From Blastocladiella emersonii ATCC 22665 (Eukaryota > Blastocladiomycota > Blastocladiomycetes > Blastocladiales > Blastocladiaceae), in NCBI GenBank assembly GCA_025594325.1, contig JANHCV010000002.1:1054001-1118000 (forward strand): DNA of 64,000 bases, given 5' to 3'. The notes beneath the pieces are model-generated. The model saw only the letters and a list, made by a program, of their open reading frames with translations. It was not told where the DNA came from and did no database searches. Numbering within the stretch: the stretch's first letter is position 1; every line of letters starts with the position of its first letter. A program made the translations under genes and the position numbers. Shown in pieces: positions 41,436 through 52,929 of the stretch.

Positions 41436-42765
41436 TCAAGCAGCGTAGTGCTCCTGCTGGAACGAGTTGATCTCCTGAATCGTGAACTCTACACGAGACA
41501 CGGCATGTCAGGCTCGCGGTCGCGAGGGCGAAACGGCGCAGCAACGTACCCTGCCACTGCTCGAGCGTGAGCTCGGCGTCGGTGAAGGACCAGTCAAACT
41601 GCTTGTCCGACACGGGCTCGTCCGTCTCGTCGTGGTACATGGCGAGGTACGGGTGCGCGAGGGCCTGTTCCGCGGTCACGCGCTCGCGCGAGTCGAAGAC
41701 AAGCATCTTGGACAGCAGGTCAAGCGCTACCCGAGGAGCCGAGTGAGTGAGCGGTCGCGCAAGATGACCAGTGAGAAGGGGAAGCGTACCGAGCGGATCA
41801 ACACCGGGGAAGGCCTCGGCAAACGGCTTGGGGTCGCGGGGTGGGAGCGACTTGACGAACTTGAGCGTGTTCTCGCTGCAGATGGTGGCGACCATGGACT
41901 CGGGCGGGCTGCCGAGCAGCTCGGTGATGATGGAGAACTGGTTGACGTGGTCCTTGCCCGGGAACAGCGGCTTGCCCGTGAGCAGCTCGGCGAAGATGCA
42001 CCCGACCGACCACAGGTCCACGGCGTTGTCGTATTTCTGCCACGTCAGCATGATCTCGGGCGCGCGGTAGTAGCGCGTCGAGACGTAGCCCGTCATCTGC
42101 GGGTCGTTGGTGCGGGCGAGACCGAAATCGCAGATCTTGAGGTCGCAGTTCTCGTTGACCAGGATGTTGCTCGGCTTGAGGTCGCGGTGGATCACGCCCG
42201 CCGAGTGGATGTACTTGAGCCCGCGCAGGATCTGGTACAAAAAGTACTGGATGAACTGCGTGTCGAGCGGGCGCGACAGCAGCAGCCGGTGCAGGTCGGT
42301 GCCGAGCAGGTCCGTGACAAAGTAGATGTCCTCGGACGGCGACAGGAAGATGTCAATGAGGCAGATGACCTACACGGGACGACGCGCGTGTGAGTGCGCG
42401 CCCATCGCTGACGCGGCGTGAGCGAGGGACGAAACGCACGTTGTCGTGCTTCATGTGCCGCAGCAGCTTGAGCTCGCGGCACGTCCGCTTGGCGAGCACC
42501 ACGTTGCTGAACGGCTTGAGGATCTTCTTGATGGCCACGGGCTGCTCCGTGAGCTTGTCAACGGCCGAGCTAGTCATCGTGCACGCGTGGCTTCGAGTCA
42601 GCCTCGAGCAAATCCCGCACACGAGGCGAAAAGGACGGACCAGACGAGACCAAAGGCACCCATGCCGATGGGCTGCAGGTCCGTGTAGCGGTCCGTGACC
42701 TCGAAGATGTTGCCGTAGATGTTGAGCTTCTGGAAGCCCTCGACGGGCGCGGCGTCGGTCGTCAT
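41436..42765 (-). CDS. HOG1: Hog1/p38-type stress-activated MAP kinase
   Basis: Exons 42641-42765, 42440-42569, 41790-42369, 41550-41726 and 41436-41488 encode 354 residues. Key parts: GMGAFGLV glycine loop, [10 protein letters not shown] lysine, [12 protein letters not shown] catalytic loop, DFGLAR, and the activation loop [17 protein letters not shown] with phosphosites T178 and Y180 (TGY places it in the Hog1/p38 group). [16 protein letters not shown] is the common docking region. The kinase responds to osmotic and oxidative stress through a phosphorelay and MAPKK. Introns of 61-71 nt close in phase; the 63-nt intron 3 is stop-free. CTGCAACGTAATCGAC lies 6-21 nt before the ATG. Confidence 0.95.
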
Positions 42766-43075
42766 GGTGGGTCGATTACGTTGCAGCGAGTGGAGGTGCG
42801 TTGCGAGAGCAAGGGGAGCGCGAGCGCCGCCAAGAGAGGAGGTGGTCGGTCAGCGTCAGGGAGCGGACGGTGGCGTCCGCGAAAACGTGATGCCCCGCTT
42901 GATGAACAAGCTGGGGCCCCGTCGCGATCTCTTCATCGTCAGCAGGTGATGTAATCGAGGCGGCGAGGCGCGACGCGTCGCTCAACCCGGCGGACGCGCT
43001 CGCGCCTCTCCTCTCCGCCGGCCGACGCTCTCCATCGAGAAGCAACGTATCAACTCCCTGCAACCCCCCTCCACC
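42766..43075. promoter_or_regulatory. Bidirectional promoter of HOG1 and AVL9
   Basis: A 310-bp spacer. GACGCGTC at 42972-42979 lies near the middle. CTGCAACGTAATCGAC (42771-42786, minus) precedes HOG1, and AGCAACGTATCAACTC (43041-43056) precedes AVL9, so the same element faces both genes. Confidence 0.6.
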
Positions 43076-45303
43076 ATGGCGGCCGACGCGTCCTCGGCGT
43101 CGTTCGTCAAGCACATCCTGGTGGTGGCCTTCCACCACACGCTCGGCCCTTGCGTCGAGTGGGCCTACCCGCCGCTTCCGCCCGTCCCTGGCGCGACTAC
43201 CCCCGCGAACGAGGCCGATGCGACCAAGCAGCAGATTGAGCTCCCCGCACAGTGGGCCGCGCTGATCCCGTTTTGCGCGCTGCCCGATGGCGCGCACGCG
43301 GCCGACGGCGCACCCAGCGCTTTCCACCTGCCGCCCGTGCCCGAGTGGGACTTTGCTAAGCGCACCGTGTTTGGTGCGTACTCTGCTCTCACGCACTCGC
43401 CCACACCCCACTCACACCCCGCGCGCGCGTAGCCACGGCCTACTACCGGCAGATCAACGCGAGCGAGCTCAAGGTCAAGACGCCCGACATCACGCGGCCC
43501 ATGGTGCAGAAGGCCGTGGTGGTTCTGACGACCGAGCCCGTGTACGGCGGGCTCAAGGACTCGCTCGAGGCGGTCACGGCCGAGTTCTTTGCCCAGCGCG
43601 ACTTCACGCAGCGCGACCTGCTCGTCACCTACTTTGCGAGCGTGCAGTCCATGTACACGGCCAACATCCCCGCGTGCATGTTCGACACGAGCCTGCACCT
43701 CGGCCAGTTCATTGACCGGTTCCGCGCCAAGGCCCTGGTCCTGTACAAGCTGGTGCTGCTGCAGAAGCGCGTCATGTTCTTCTCGACCAACGTCGCCGAC
43801 CTGATCCACGCCCAGTACGCGCTAATGTTCCTGTTCCCGTCGCTCGTCTTCCACCTGCACCACACGGGGAGCCCGGATCTCGCTCCCGACTCGGCCGCCG
43901 CGCCCCTCGTCGACGCGCGCATCCAGTTCGACCTCGACTCGCCGTCGCGCTTCACCGACGCCGCCGGCACCGCGCTGTCGCGGCGCGCCCTGTTCCAGCG
44001 CGCCGGGTTCCCGGTCCCCGTGTTCCCTGCGGGCTCGCTGGTCCAGCCGTACCTGCCGCTGCAGCAGCTCGACGCGGCGGCCGCCGCCACGGGCGCCGTC
44101 CTGTTCGGGTCAACCAACGCGGTGCTGCGCGACCACCGCGCGCTGCGCCTCGACGCCGTGGTGCTGTGCGACGGCAACTCGCCAGCCGACCCGGACCCGC
44201 GCATCGAGATCCTCAACCCGGACCTCGCCCCGCTCCTCGCCCTCACCCCGCCCGACAAGAAGTGGGTCAACGACCTCGCTGCCGCCGTGGCCGACCGCAC
44301 CAAGACGGTCGGTGGGGATAACGCGCCCGAGATCAACGAGCTCGTGCGGTCGCAGTTCGAGGAGTACACGCTCTTGCTGCTCGCCACGGTCCAGTTTGCC
44401 GCCGGCGCGATCGCGGCGGGCGAGTCGGCGGCGGCGCTCCCCGCTGCTGCCAAGGACTCGGCGGCGGCGGCCGCTACGCCCGCGTCGCCGGCCAAGGCCG
44501 TGGGCGAGCAGGGCAGCGCGCAGGACCTCGCGCTCCCGGCGCCGCCCAGCGGCGGGAACAGCGACGAGAACCTTTCTGCCGGCGGCGGTGGCGGGAACGG
44601 CGGCGCCAACGACCCGAACGACCCCAACTCGCCCGCAGCGAAGCGCAACCTGCTCGCCGAGTACAACACGGCGTGGGTGCGCGCGTGGCTCGGCACGTCC
44701 GGGTACACGACCTGGTCGACGCGCGCGGCGGCGGACCTGCACGAGACGGTGGACCCGGGCCACCCGTGCCACGGGCACACGCTCGCGGCGCACCTCAACG
44801 ACAAGCTGCACACCAAGATCGCGGAGCTCAACCTCGACGCCAAGAAGCAGGCGGTGCAGGCGCACCTCGCAACCGCCGTCACGTCCGGGTCCAAACTGCT
44901 CGGCCAGTACGCGGCGCGCGTCAAGGAGGAGGCGGCCAAGCGCCAGCAGCAGTCCGCGCCCGCCGTCGCGGCGACCCGCGAGGAGATTGCTCAGAAGACG
45001 TCGGCCGCCGCGTCCAAGGCCAAGGCCGTCGGCGTCTCTATCTGGGGCGCCGCGTCCGCGTACATTGCCACCAAGCGCGCCGAGTATAACGCTACGGGCG
45101 CGGGTGCGGGTGCCGCGGGCGGTGTTCACGCCGACGAGCCCAAGAAGGTGGCGAGCGCGTCGCCCGTTTCCGCGCACGGCCAGACCGCGGCCGGCGGGCA
45201 GCTCGGGTCGGCCGACTCGATGGACTCGAGCGACGGGCTCGTGGGCGGTGGGCCGGGCGCCGGCGGCAAGCACAACGCGCTCAGCGCGGGTGATGACGAG
45301 TAG
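43076..45303 (+). CDS. AVL9: AVL9-family DENN-domain protein
   Basis: Exons 43076-43373 and 43433-45303 give 722 residues. The N terminus has HILVVAFHHTLGPCVEWAYPPLP, FCALPDGAH and FHLPPVPEW, then YYRQINASELKVKTPDITRPMVQKAVVVLT and FRAKALVLYKLVLLQKRVMFFS, all matching the AVL9/DENN N-terminal blocks. The middle is Ala-rich and variable. The C-terminal part (KKQAVQAHLATAVTSGSKLL) is helical. Yeast Avl9 works in late secretion and exocytic traffic. The 59-nt intron uses GTGCGT and a GCGTAG acceptor. The start is set by ATG 43076, 20 nt after the AGCAACGTATCAACTC element. Confidence 0.88.
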
Positions 45304-46150
45304 CAGATGGAAGGTGGAGGTCGATGGACAGCCTTGCAATATATAATCGGACTTGCTGGTGGCGCAGGCGGCCAGTCCCTGACGGCCCGATCAGGTCGCA
45401 AGTTTCGAGATGCGGCCGTTTCGAGACCCCCGCCTCGCCTCGCCCACACCGCCGCGGCCGGCAGGGAGGGGCGGCGCCGTCGCTCTCCTCTCCCCCGCTG
45501 CCCTCGACCTCCTGGGCTGCTACGGATAGATAGAAGGCTCCAACTACGAGCAAACGAAGCACTTTGACCGCGACGCACGCACGCCGCCGAGAGAGACGAG
45601 TCAGGGCGACGCCACCGCTCCATCTTCTCCTCGCCCGCGACCTCCTCGTCGTCAACGGACCCTCGCCTGATCTGCAACGAGCGACCCAGCCGCCGCGACG
45701 TCTCGATTCTCGGCCGGGCTTGTCGTGCAGGGCCCCGGAGCGCCGCCACGCCGTAATTTCCGCCCCTGCCATCACCGAACCACCGCCGTCTCGCTGCCCC
45801 GCGCGAGCCTCCCCCGCCCCACGGCCGAGCCTACGCCGAGCCACCGAACCTGCCTGCTGAGCCCCGCTGCGGTCGGTCCCCTGCCACGTACGATCACTCT
45901 TGTTGTTGAGGCGCCCGCGGCGGCGGCCATTGAGCTGCTGCGGTCCGTGGCCCGTGGCCAACACCATGGCCGCCGCCGCCGCGCTGTGATAGCGCGTGTG
46001 TCCGAAGGCGCTTCCAGTGCGCTCGTCGTTAGCGAAGGTTATGCTGACGCTTGCGCTCCCCGCTCTCCATCTCGCTCGCTCCTGGTATCCCTGCGCGAAC
46101 GCACGCTGGCCGTGTCGTTCTGCTCTGCTCTTGACTGTCCACCGGCCACC
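45304..46150. other. Long leader or promoter region before the MyTH4-RhoGAP gene
   Basis: About 850 bp, open in one frame but low-complexity and proline/arginine-rich, so the open frame is probably a by-product of GC content. It has C/T-rich tracts typical of leaders. No separate gene is recognised. Confidence 0.35.
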
Positions 46151-48515
46151 ATGGACTCGCCATCGTCCTACGCTACTCTTTCGACCGCTGCCGCTGCGGC
46201 TGCTGGCTCATCCCGCGCGGCACGCTCTCACTCGGACCCACCACCGCCGCACGCCGCCGCCCACGCGACGACTGTACCCGCGACCACCACGGCCACGTCG
46301 GCTCCGCGTACCGTCCCTCGCCCGCTGCGGTTCCCTGCCCGCCATACCTCCATGATGGCGCTCTCGACGGGCCCGCTGTCCGCCGGATTGCAGCAGCAGT
46401 TCAGTCCGCACGCGTCGTCCTCGCCGCTCTCGCCCACGCACCGGCGCCAGGCTAAGAGCGATCTCTCGCCGCTCCTCCCGCACTCGCTCCCGCGCCCGCT
46501 CCCGCCGTCGCACCTGCCGCTGTCGATCCGCACCCATCCGCCACGGTCTTCATCGGCGCCTTCCTCCGCCCCGACGTCTGCCTCACCGCTCTCCCCGATG
46601 GCCCAGTACTCGGAGTCGGCCGCCGTCCGCGCCCCGCCGCGCACACTGTGGGTGCAGCTGTCGGACCCGGACTCGGGCGAGCCGTGGTACGCGAACCCGG
46701 ACACGGGCGAGTGTGTATGGACGCTTCCCGAGGGCGAGCACGCGTACGCTGACTTAACTGTCCTGTCCGTCAGTCGAAGCACGCTGCTAACGCGTTATCG
46801 AATCCCCTAGCCTTGACACGGGCAGCGCGTCCGAGATGTGGTGGCAGCTGTACGACGACGTGCAGCGCGCCGCCTACTACTACAACACGGCCACGGGTGC
46901 CACCCAGTGGACCCGCCCGACCTCCGGCGCCGCCTTCATCGTCAACCTGTCCAACATCCAGCGCCACGCCATCGGCAAACGCGTCTCGCTCGCCTACCAG
47001 CCCATCCGTATCGCCGAGGCCGGCTCGCTCGCTGCGTTTGCCGCTACGGCCACCTCGACGCTCGCCCGCATGGAGGCGCCGCCGGGTCTCGCCACAACTG
47101 CGAACGCGAATGCGATTGCGAGCGCGGCGGAACCCGTCGTCGCGTCGCCAACACGCTCCACGCACGACCACGAGCACGAGGCCGAGGGGGAAGAAGCAGT
47201 TCCACAAGAGCCCATCGAGCCGTCGCCGCGGTCGTCGCTCGTGCCGCAGTACCCGTCGCTGCCCGCGGCCGAGCTGATCCGGGCGCACGACCCGGCGGTG
47301 GTGATCACGGGGCAGTACAAGATCGACGGGTTCGCCAAGACGTACTTCCGCGAGCACAAGCGCGGTCTGTTTCGGCGGCGGGTCCCCGTCGAGAAGCTGC
47401 TGGTGTGGAGCAAGGACCCGCTGCGGCACCCGCTCATGCCGCAGACGTCCAAGCCGCGGCACCGCGACGCGCTCAAGTGCTTCAAGGCCATCATGCGCAT
47501 CATGGGCGACCGGCCCAGCCCGGCCTCGCGCTCGCGCACCTCCGACACCCAGTGGGTCATCGAGCGCGCGCTCGCCCACGGCGCCGAGATGCGCGACGAG
47601 GTGTACGTGCAGGTGTGCAAGCAGCTGACGGGGAACCCGGGGCCCGACAGCGTCCGGCGCGGGTGGGAGCTGCTCGCGTGCCTCGCGCCGTGCTTCCCGC
47701 CGTCGCGCAAGTTCGAGGCGTACCTGCGCGAGTTTGTCGCCGGCGCGGCCGCGCTCGTCGACGTGGACTCCGAGCACGACGCGGTGCCCGTGATCGCGCG
47801 CCACGTCCTGCGCCGGCTCGACCGCACGTGCACCAGCGGCCCGCGCGGCACCCCGCCGTCGCTCCCCGAGATCGAGCTCATGATCGACGCGCCCTTCTCG
47901 CCGTCCGTGTTCGGCGACACGCTCGACGAGATCATGCGCCGCCAGCGGCTCGAGTACCCGGCGCTCGAGTACCCGCGCACCCTCGTGTTCCTGTGCCAGG
48001 CGGTGCTCGAGCTCGGCGGCGACGCCGCCGAGGGCATCTTCCGCGTCCCCGGCGACGCCGACGCCGTCACGGAGCTCCGCCTCCGCATCGACCGCAACCG
48101 GTACGACGCCACGGGGATCACGGACCCGAGCGTGCCCGCGGGGCTCCTCAAGTACTGGCTGCGCGAGCTCGCGGACCCGCTGGTCCCGATGGACACGTAC
48201 GACGCGTGTCTCGCGGTCGGCAAGGCGGGCGACGTCGCGGGCGCGGTCGCGATCCTCGACGCCCTGCCCGACGCGAACCGCCGCGTCGCGCGGTACCTCC
48301 TCGCGTTCCTCCAGGGCATGGCCAAGCACGCGGCCGTCACCAAGATGAGCGCGGCCAACCTCGCCATGGTGTACGCGCCCAGCTTCCTGCGGTGCCCGTT
48401 CGAGGACCCCGCGGTGATTCTCGAGAACACCAAGTACGAGCAGCAGTTCTTGCGGTACCTCCTCGCGGACGAGGTCGTGTACGGGATCGACGTGCGCGAG
48501 GTGCCGTGGAGCTGA
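46151..48515 (+). CDS. WW-WW-MyTH4-RhoGAP protein (ARHGAP39/Vilse-like)
   Basis: Exons 46151-46743 and 46811-48515 encode 765 residues. After a Ser/Pro-rich N terminus come two WW domains split by the intron: LWVQLSDPDSGEPWYANPD with CVWTLPEG, and MWWQLYDDV with AYYYNTATGATQWTRP. MyTH4 spans about 373-520 (LLVWSKDPLRHPLM, DEVYVQVCKQLTGNP, GWELLACLAPCFPPS). RhoGAP spans about 563-750 with the arginine finger in EGIFRVPGD near residue 610 and GLLKYWLRELADPLVP. This domain order is that of ARHGAP39/Vilse, a GAP for Rac/Cdc42 acting on actin. The start follows CCACC at ATG 46151. Confidence 0.88.
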
Positions 48516-50503
48516 GTGAGAGCGGACCATAGTGTAGGGGTCCGGGATTTTGGGCTTTGTAGCAATAGACGCCACTATATGGGAAATTTTATGAAGATCG
48601 AATGGTCGCGGCGTCGAGGGCGAGGGCGGTGGTGGTCGGTGGTCGGCGTGCGGCGTGTGGCCTTAGCGACGCGTCGGTCAAGCCGGCCGAGGTGGCCCGG
48701 GACCCATCCCCGCTCCTCAACCGCGCCCATGTAACTCCACCACTCCCATGAATTACACTCGTATCTTCATGCAATCAACTGCCCGCGACCCCGCCGAGGC
48801 CCTGACGCCCGGGGCACCGCCGCAACGTCGTGCAGCCCGACATGATCAGTTTCGCGATCACAGCTCTTCCCACGCCAGCTGGGTCGCTCGTAACGGTCGC
48901 GACACTCGCGCGCGGCATGGGCGAGGTGCAGCAACGTCATGCGCATGCGATCTCGATGTGTAAGAAGGCGCAGGAGGGCGGGGTCGAGGTCGGCGATGGG
49001 CGTGAGCCGACCACGCAGCCCGCGCGCATCCCTCACCGTGACCGCTATCGGCATTCGCCGCTTCGGCGGTCTCGACCGAGCCGCAGAAGAGTCCGGTGTG
49101 CAGGGAGGCGAAGACGGGCGGTCTGTGCAACGAAGTCGGTCGCCTCGCGACCCGGCCACGCATCCCCGCGCGTCACTGCCCTCGCCGCTGCTCGCGCTCA
49201 CCGCGTTGCCCGTCTCGACTGACCAGAACCCTCGAATCTTGTCTTTCTTGAGTGTAGTGCCGGGTGCGACAAGTCGGACAGCGCACCGGCTCGCGCTCAA
49301 GGCCGTGCGGGGTGCGTCGAGCGACGTGTCGGCTCCCGCGGGAGACCGCGCTCACTGCTCGCCGCTCGCGCTCTGTGTAGCAAAGTTTTTTTGCGGGTGG
49401 TGGGGACGGCGGTCAAGAGCGGCTGCGCCACGGGGGCGGTCGGCTCTCCTGACGTGGGCTCCCACGCGCCGGCGCGCGCACGCGTTGCGCGGGCAGCGTG
49501 GAGTCGGTGGCGGCGCCACATCACGCGGTATGACCGACGCGCTCCACTTGCCGCCCTCGCCGCACGTACTGACCCGATCCGCCTGCTCCCATGCATCTTC
49601 CTCGTCGAAACTTGCTGAAACTATGCTGGGTCGGCGTTGCTGAGGGCCTCGTCGCGCACTTTCCTCGCATCACCGCCTCATTCGTACCTCGTGCCGGATT
49701 CGTCCCCCTCCTACTTACCTCATACCTCGTACCGCATCGCCACTACCGCTATACACGGCCGCTCCTGATCCTTTATTCTTGCGGAGACTATCCCCTTGAT
49801 CGCCGCACGGTGGTTCTCGGACCCCCCCCCCCGCTCGCTCCCCCGCTCATACACTCGCGCTCGTGCACGCTTCCCCGCCACCAGCCTGCCGCTCGACGAG
49901 GAAGCTTTGGAGGCGGTCTCTGACCGGAACCGTTGTGAGAGAGCGACTTGTTCACCAGCGACCACGCTTTTGCGCTCAGCTCGAACGGTGGCAGTGCAAT
50001 CGACTACTTGCGCGAGCCTGCCGTTCGGGCCTCTTGCTCGCTCGTCGAAGGCGTCGGAACTGCGCATGAAGCGCCTCTGCGATGAAGGTTAACCCGCTGA
50101 AAGAAGCGCTGTCGTGACGGTGAGCGGGCACCAGCGATCTCGACTCGCTGATCTCGCTCGCGGTAAGGTGGCCGATCACCGCGCGCCGTTGCAACAGCGA
50201 CGCGTCGCGTGGCGATGCCATGGTGCGAGACATCACGCTTCCGGCTCAGCCTCCTGCATCACCCGCTTTCGTTTCGACCGAGCTGTGAAAGCGAGGGTCA
50301 GCTTAGATCAGAGGGATTGCTCTCCCACGGCTCGAACTGAGTCCGTGGCGACCTGGACACAGCGAAGTATCAGCTGCAACGACTGCTAGCCGCTCAATGG
50401 ACTCGATTACTGCAGACAATACGGTACTTGATTGATGATGAAATATACAAGAACAACCTTGGCCGAGGCCACACGCCTCCGTTTCTCTCGGTTCAAGCCC
50501 GCC
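48516..50503. other. Intergenic region without a recognised gene (2 kb)
   Basis: Sits between the stop of the RhoGAP gene and the stop of the 663-residue gene. Short open frames on both strands (for example minus strand 48767-49300, with LLTHRDRMRMTLLHLAHAA) show no recognisable domain. GACGCGTC occurs at 48668-48675 and 50199-50206, and a 12-nt C run near 49828. The presence of promoter-type motifs suggests a small or intron-rich gene, or an RNA gene, that I could not resolve. Confidence 0.3.
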
Positions 50504-52495
50504 TTACACGGGCGAGTCGAACGATGGCGGGCGGCGGGCGCCGACCATACCAATGGCGGACCCGCCGCGGCCGCCAGACGGGCGCGCGGCGCGGGCGACG
50601 TCGGCCGTGGTCTTGGGTTTGACGCCGTGGCCGCACGGTGGGAGGTGCGGGTGGACGCGGCGGTGGGCGGGGTCGTGGAACTGGCCGACGGCTGCGTGGT
50701 GATGAAGCCCATGGCCGTGACCGTGCCCGTGATGCGTGTGGTGATGATGCAGGAGCTGCGTGACGCCGGTACCGCACCGCGGGTGCTGGCCACCAGCGGC
50801 GACGGGCGGGCTGTGGTGCATGGCCGTGTAGCTTTCGATGAGCTGCTGCGGCGTGAGGAACTCGGAGCCGACCTCGGACGGGTCGACGGGCAGGTCGATC
50901 CACGACGCCAGGTCCCCGCCCTCCTCCTCGTCGTCGTCGTCGTACTCGCTCTGGCTGTCGCGCGCCGCCGTGCTGCTGCCGCCCGCGGTCCCGTCATCAG
51001 TCCCGCGATCACTCGCGCTGGTCACGGACCCGTACTGCTGGTAGTGGTACAGGCCGAGCCCCGAGGTGTCGTTGAACCCGCGCGCCACGGGCGACGCGCG
51101 GCCCGAGGCCGGCGCCGATCCCGACTCGGACAGCGCCGACCCCGCGGCGGCGTACCCGGGCGGCGCGTTGCGGGCGGGCTGCATCGACATCTCGGCGGCC
51201 GACGCGACGAGGTCCTCCATGTCGATGGCGTCGACGGGGAACGCGGTGCGCAGGGCGCCGCCGGGCGCGCGGCGCACGGGCAGCGGCGACATGGCGGCGG
51301 GCCCGAGGAACGTGTCGTTGAAGACGACGGGGCTCGCGCTGCCCTCGGACTCGTCGCGGTTCCCGGCCGCGGCGGCCGCGGGCGACGGCGAGGGGACGGG
51401 CGACGAGAGGACGGGCGGGATCCAGAAGTCCGAGTACCCGGCGGGCTCGGGCGCGGTGCCGGGGACCGAGACGGGCGAGCCGGTGACCGGGGCGCGGAGC
51501 GCGTCGAACTGGGCCATGGACCACGCGGGCGCCGGGACCGGGTACTGGTTCTGCTGCTGGTACTGCTGGGCGAACCCCTCGACAGCCGCATTCGACGCCG
51601 AGTAGCCAGACGGCGCGCCCCAGAGCGGGTCGGGCCCGATCCAGCCGACGGCCGACATGAGGGCCTCGAGGAGCGACGGTGCGTCGGCAAAGTAGGCGGC
51701 GAGGCGCGGGCCCCACATGGCGTCGGGGACGGCGGACCGCGGCGCGAGCAGGAGCGCGTCGAAGGCGTCGCGCACGGGGCCCGGGTCGAGCGCGGACCGC
51801 AGCGCCTCGAACAGCGTCGGGTCGTACTCGCGCAGACGCTCGACGTGGTCGGGCCGCGGGTCCGGGAGCGACGTCAGGATGCCCGACGACGACGCCTCGA
51901 TGGCGGGCACCTCGACCGTCGCGGTACGGCGGCGCGACCGCGCGGGGGAGCCGAACACGGGCGACCCGAACGCGGGCGACGCGCGCTGCTGCTGGAGCTG
52001 CTCGGGAGTGCCTGCGCGCGACGAGACCGACGACGGCAGGATCTGCTCGGCCGTCAGCTCGCGCTGGCCACCGGCGCCGCCGCCCACGGCCGGCGACCCG
52101 AACGGCGGCGCGTCAATGACAATCGACGGGACCGTCGGGATGCTGTACGCCTCGTGTCCGGGCGCGCGGCCGCCCGCGTCGTCGTCGTGCGGCGCGAGGC
52201 GGTACGGCTCGGGGTACGTGGTGATGCGCGGCGGCGGGTTGGCCTTGGGCGCGACCAGCGTCTCCTCGCCGCGCTTGGGCGCGAGCATGGGCGACGGCAG
52301 CGGCTCGGCGGCAGCGGCCGCGGCGAGGGGCGCGAGCTCGTCGCCCTCCTCGTGCTCGTGGTCGTCGGCGGGGTCGCACTCCTCGGGGATGGGCAGCAGC
52401 GGCGACGGGGCCGGGTGCTGGAACGCCGACTCGGGCACGTCCGTCACGTACGACGCGCCGTAGGCCGAGGTCGGGCTCGACGTCGGCGATGCCAT
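50504..52495 (-). CDS. Low-complexity protein of unknown function
   Basis: A 663-residue single-exon protein starting MASPTSSPTSAYG. Most of it is Pro/Ser/Ala-rich and probably disordered. A possible folded part lies near residues 215-300 (DHVERLREYDPTLFEALRS, DALLLAPRSAVPDAMWGPRL, SLLEALMSAVGWIGPDPLWG). Further on are an acidic run (YDDDDEEEGGDLASWIDLP) and a histidine cluster (HHHHTHHGHGHGHG). No enzyme or DNA-binding motif recognised. The long open frame on the opposite strand over the same bases is taken as a codon-bias shadow. GCAACCGTAG upstream resembles the pre-ATG element. Confidence 0.6.
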   Translation of the reverse strand: MASPTSSPTSAYGASYVTDVPESAFQHPAPSPLLPIPEECDPADDHEHEEGDELAPLAAAAAAEPLPSPMLAPKRGEETLVAPKANPPPRITTYPEPYRLAPHDDDAGGRAPGHEAYSIPTVPSIVIDAPPFGSPAVGGGAGGQRELTAEQILPSSVSSRAGTPEQLQQQRASPAFGSPVFGSPARSRRRTATVEVPAIEASSSGILTSLPDPRPDHVERLREYDPTLFEALRSALDPGPVRDAFDALLLAPRSAVPDAMWGPRLAAYFADAPSLLEALMSAVGWIGPDPLWGAPSGYSASNAAVEGFAQQYQQQNQYPVPAPAWSMAQFDALRAPVTGSPVSVPGTAPEPAGYSDFWIPPVLSSPVPSPSPAAAAAGNRDESEGSASPVVFNDTFLGPAAMSPLPVRRAPGGALRTAFPVDAIDMEDLVASAAEMSMQPARNAPPGYAAAGSALSESGSAPASGRASPVARGFNDTSGLGLYHYQQYGSVTSASDRGTDDGTAGGSSTAARDSQSEYDDDDEEEGGDLASWIDLPVDPSEVGSEFLTPQQLIESYTAMHHSPPVAAGGQHPRCGTGVTQLLHHHHTHHGHGHGHGLHHHAAVGQFHDPAHRRVHPHLPPCGHGVKPKTTADVARAARPSGGRGGSAIGMVGARRPPSFDSPV

Positions 52496-52929
52496 GGCGG
52501 TGGCGGTAGTGGTGTTTTCGGGTGGGGAGATGGGGCTGCTACGGTTGCGGCGGCGACGGCGACGCGTCGTCAGTGATGGGGTTCGTGATGATGGGCGCGT
52601 CGCGCGGGCGATGCAGTGAGTGGCGGTGCATACGTGTGAAGCGGCCGTGCGTGTTCGAGCGAAATTCCCAGCGCGCAGCCGGGGAGAGCGAGGGCGGAAG
52701 CAGCCGAGCCAAAGGGAAGGCGAGGCGAGGCGAGGTGGGGGACACACCCGCGGCATGGGAGTGCGTCGCGTCGCGCAACGCGTCCGCTCGGCGGGCTTCG
52801 CTCGCGCCGATCGCCGCACGTGCGCGCCGAAACCACTGGAACCCGTCTGGCCGCCGTGATAAGCGCAACACGACCCGATACATTATTATTAGTGGTCGAC
52901 CTAGCCTAGCCTCGGGGACGCGCGCACCA
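52496..52929. promoter_or_regulatory. Promoter of the 663-residue gene and 3' region of the TFIIIC gene
   Basis: About 430 bp between two minus-strand genes. GACGCGTC at 52561-52568 lies about 65 bp upstream of the start, with GCAACCGTAG between them. An AACGCGTCC motif is near 52779. Confidence 0.45.

Noticed and set aside
46770..48575. 601-codon open frame on the minus strand
   Set aside because: Antisense to the MyTH4-RhoGAP coding exon; composition is Arg/Val/His-rich and shows no domain.
48767..49300. 177-codon minus-strand frame in the 2-kb gap
   Set aside because: No domain recognised, and possible splice sites inside it do not join into a coherent protein.
50432..52576. 714-codon open frame on the plus strand
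   Set aside because: It spans a minus-strand gene and reads as Arg/Gly/Val-rich noise. The minus-strand frame has varied composition and a well-placed start, so it was preferred, with moderate confidence.
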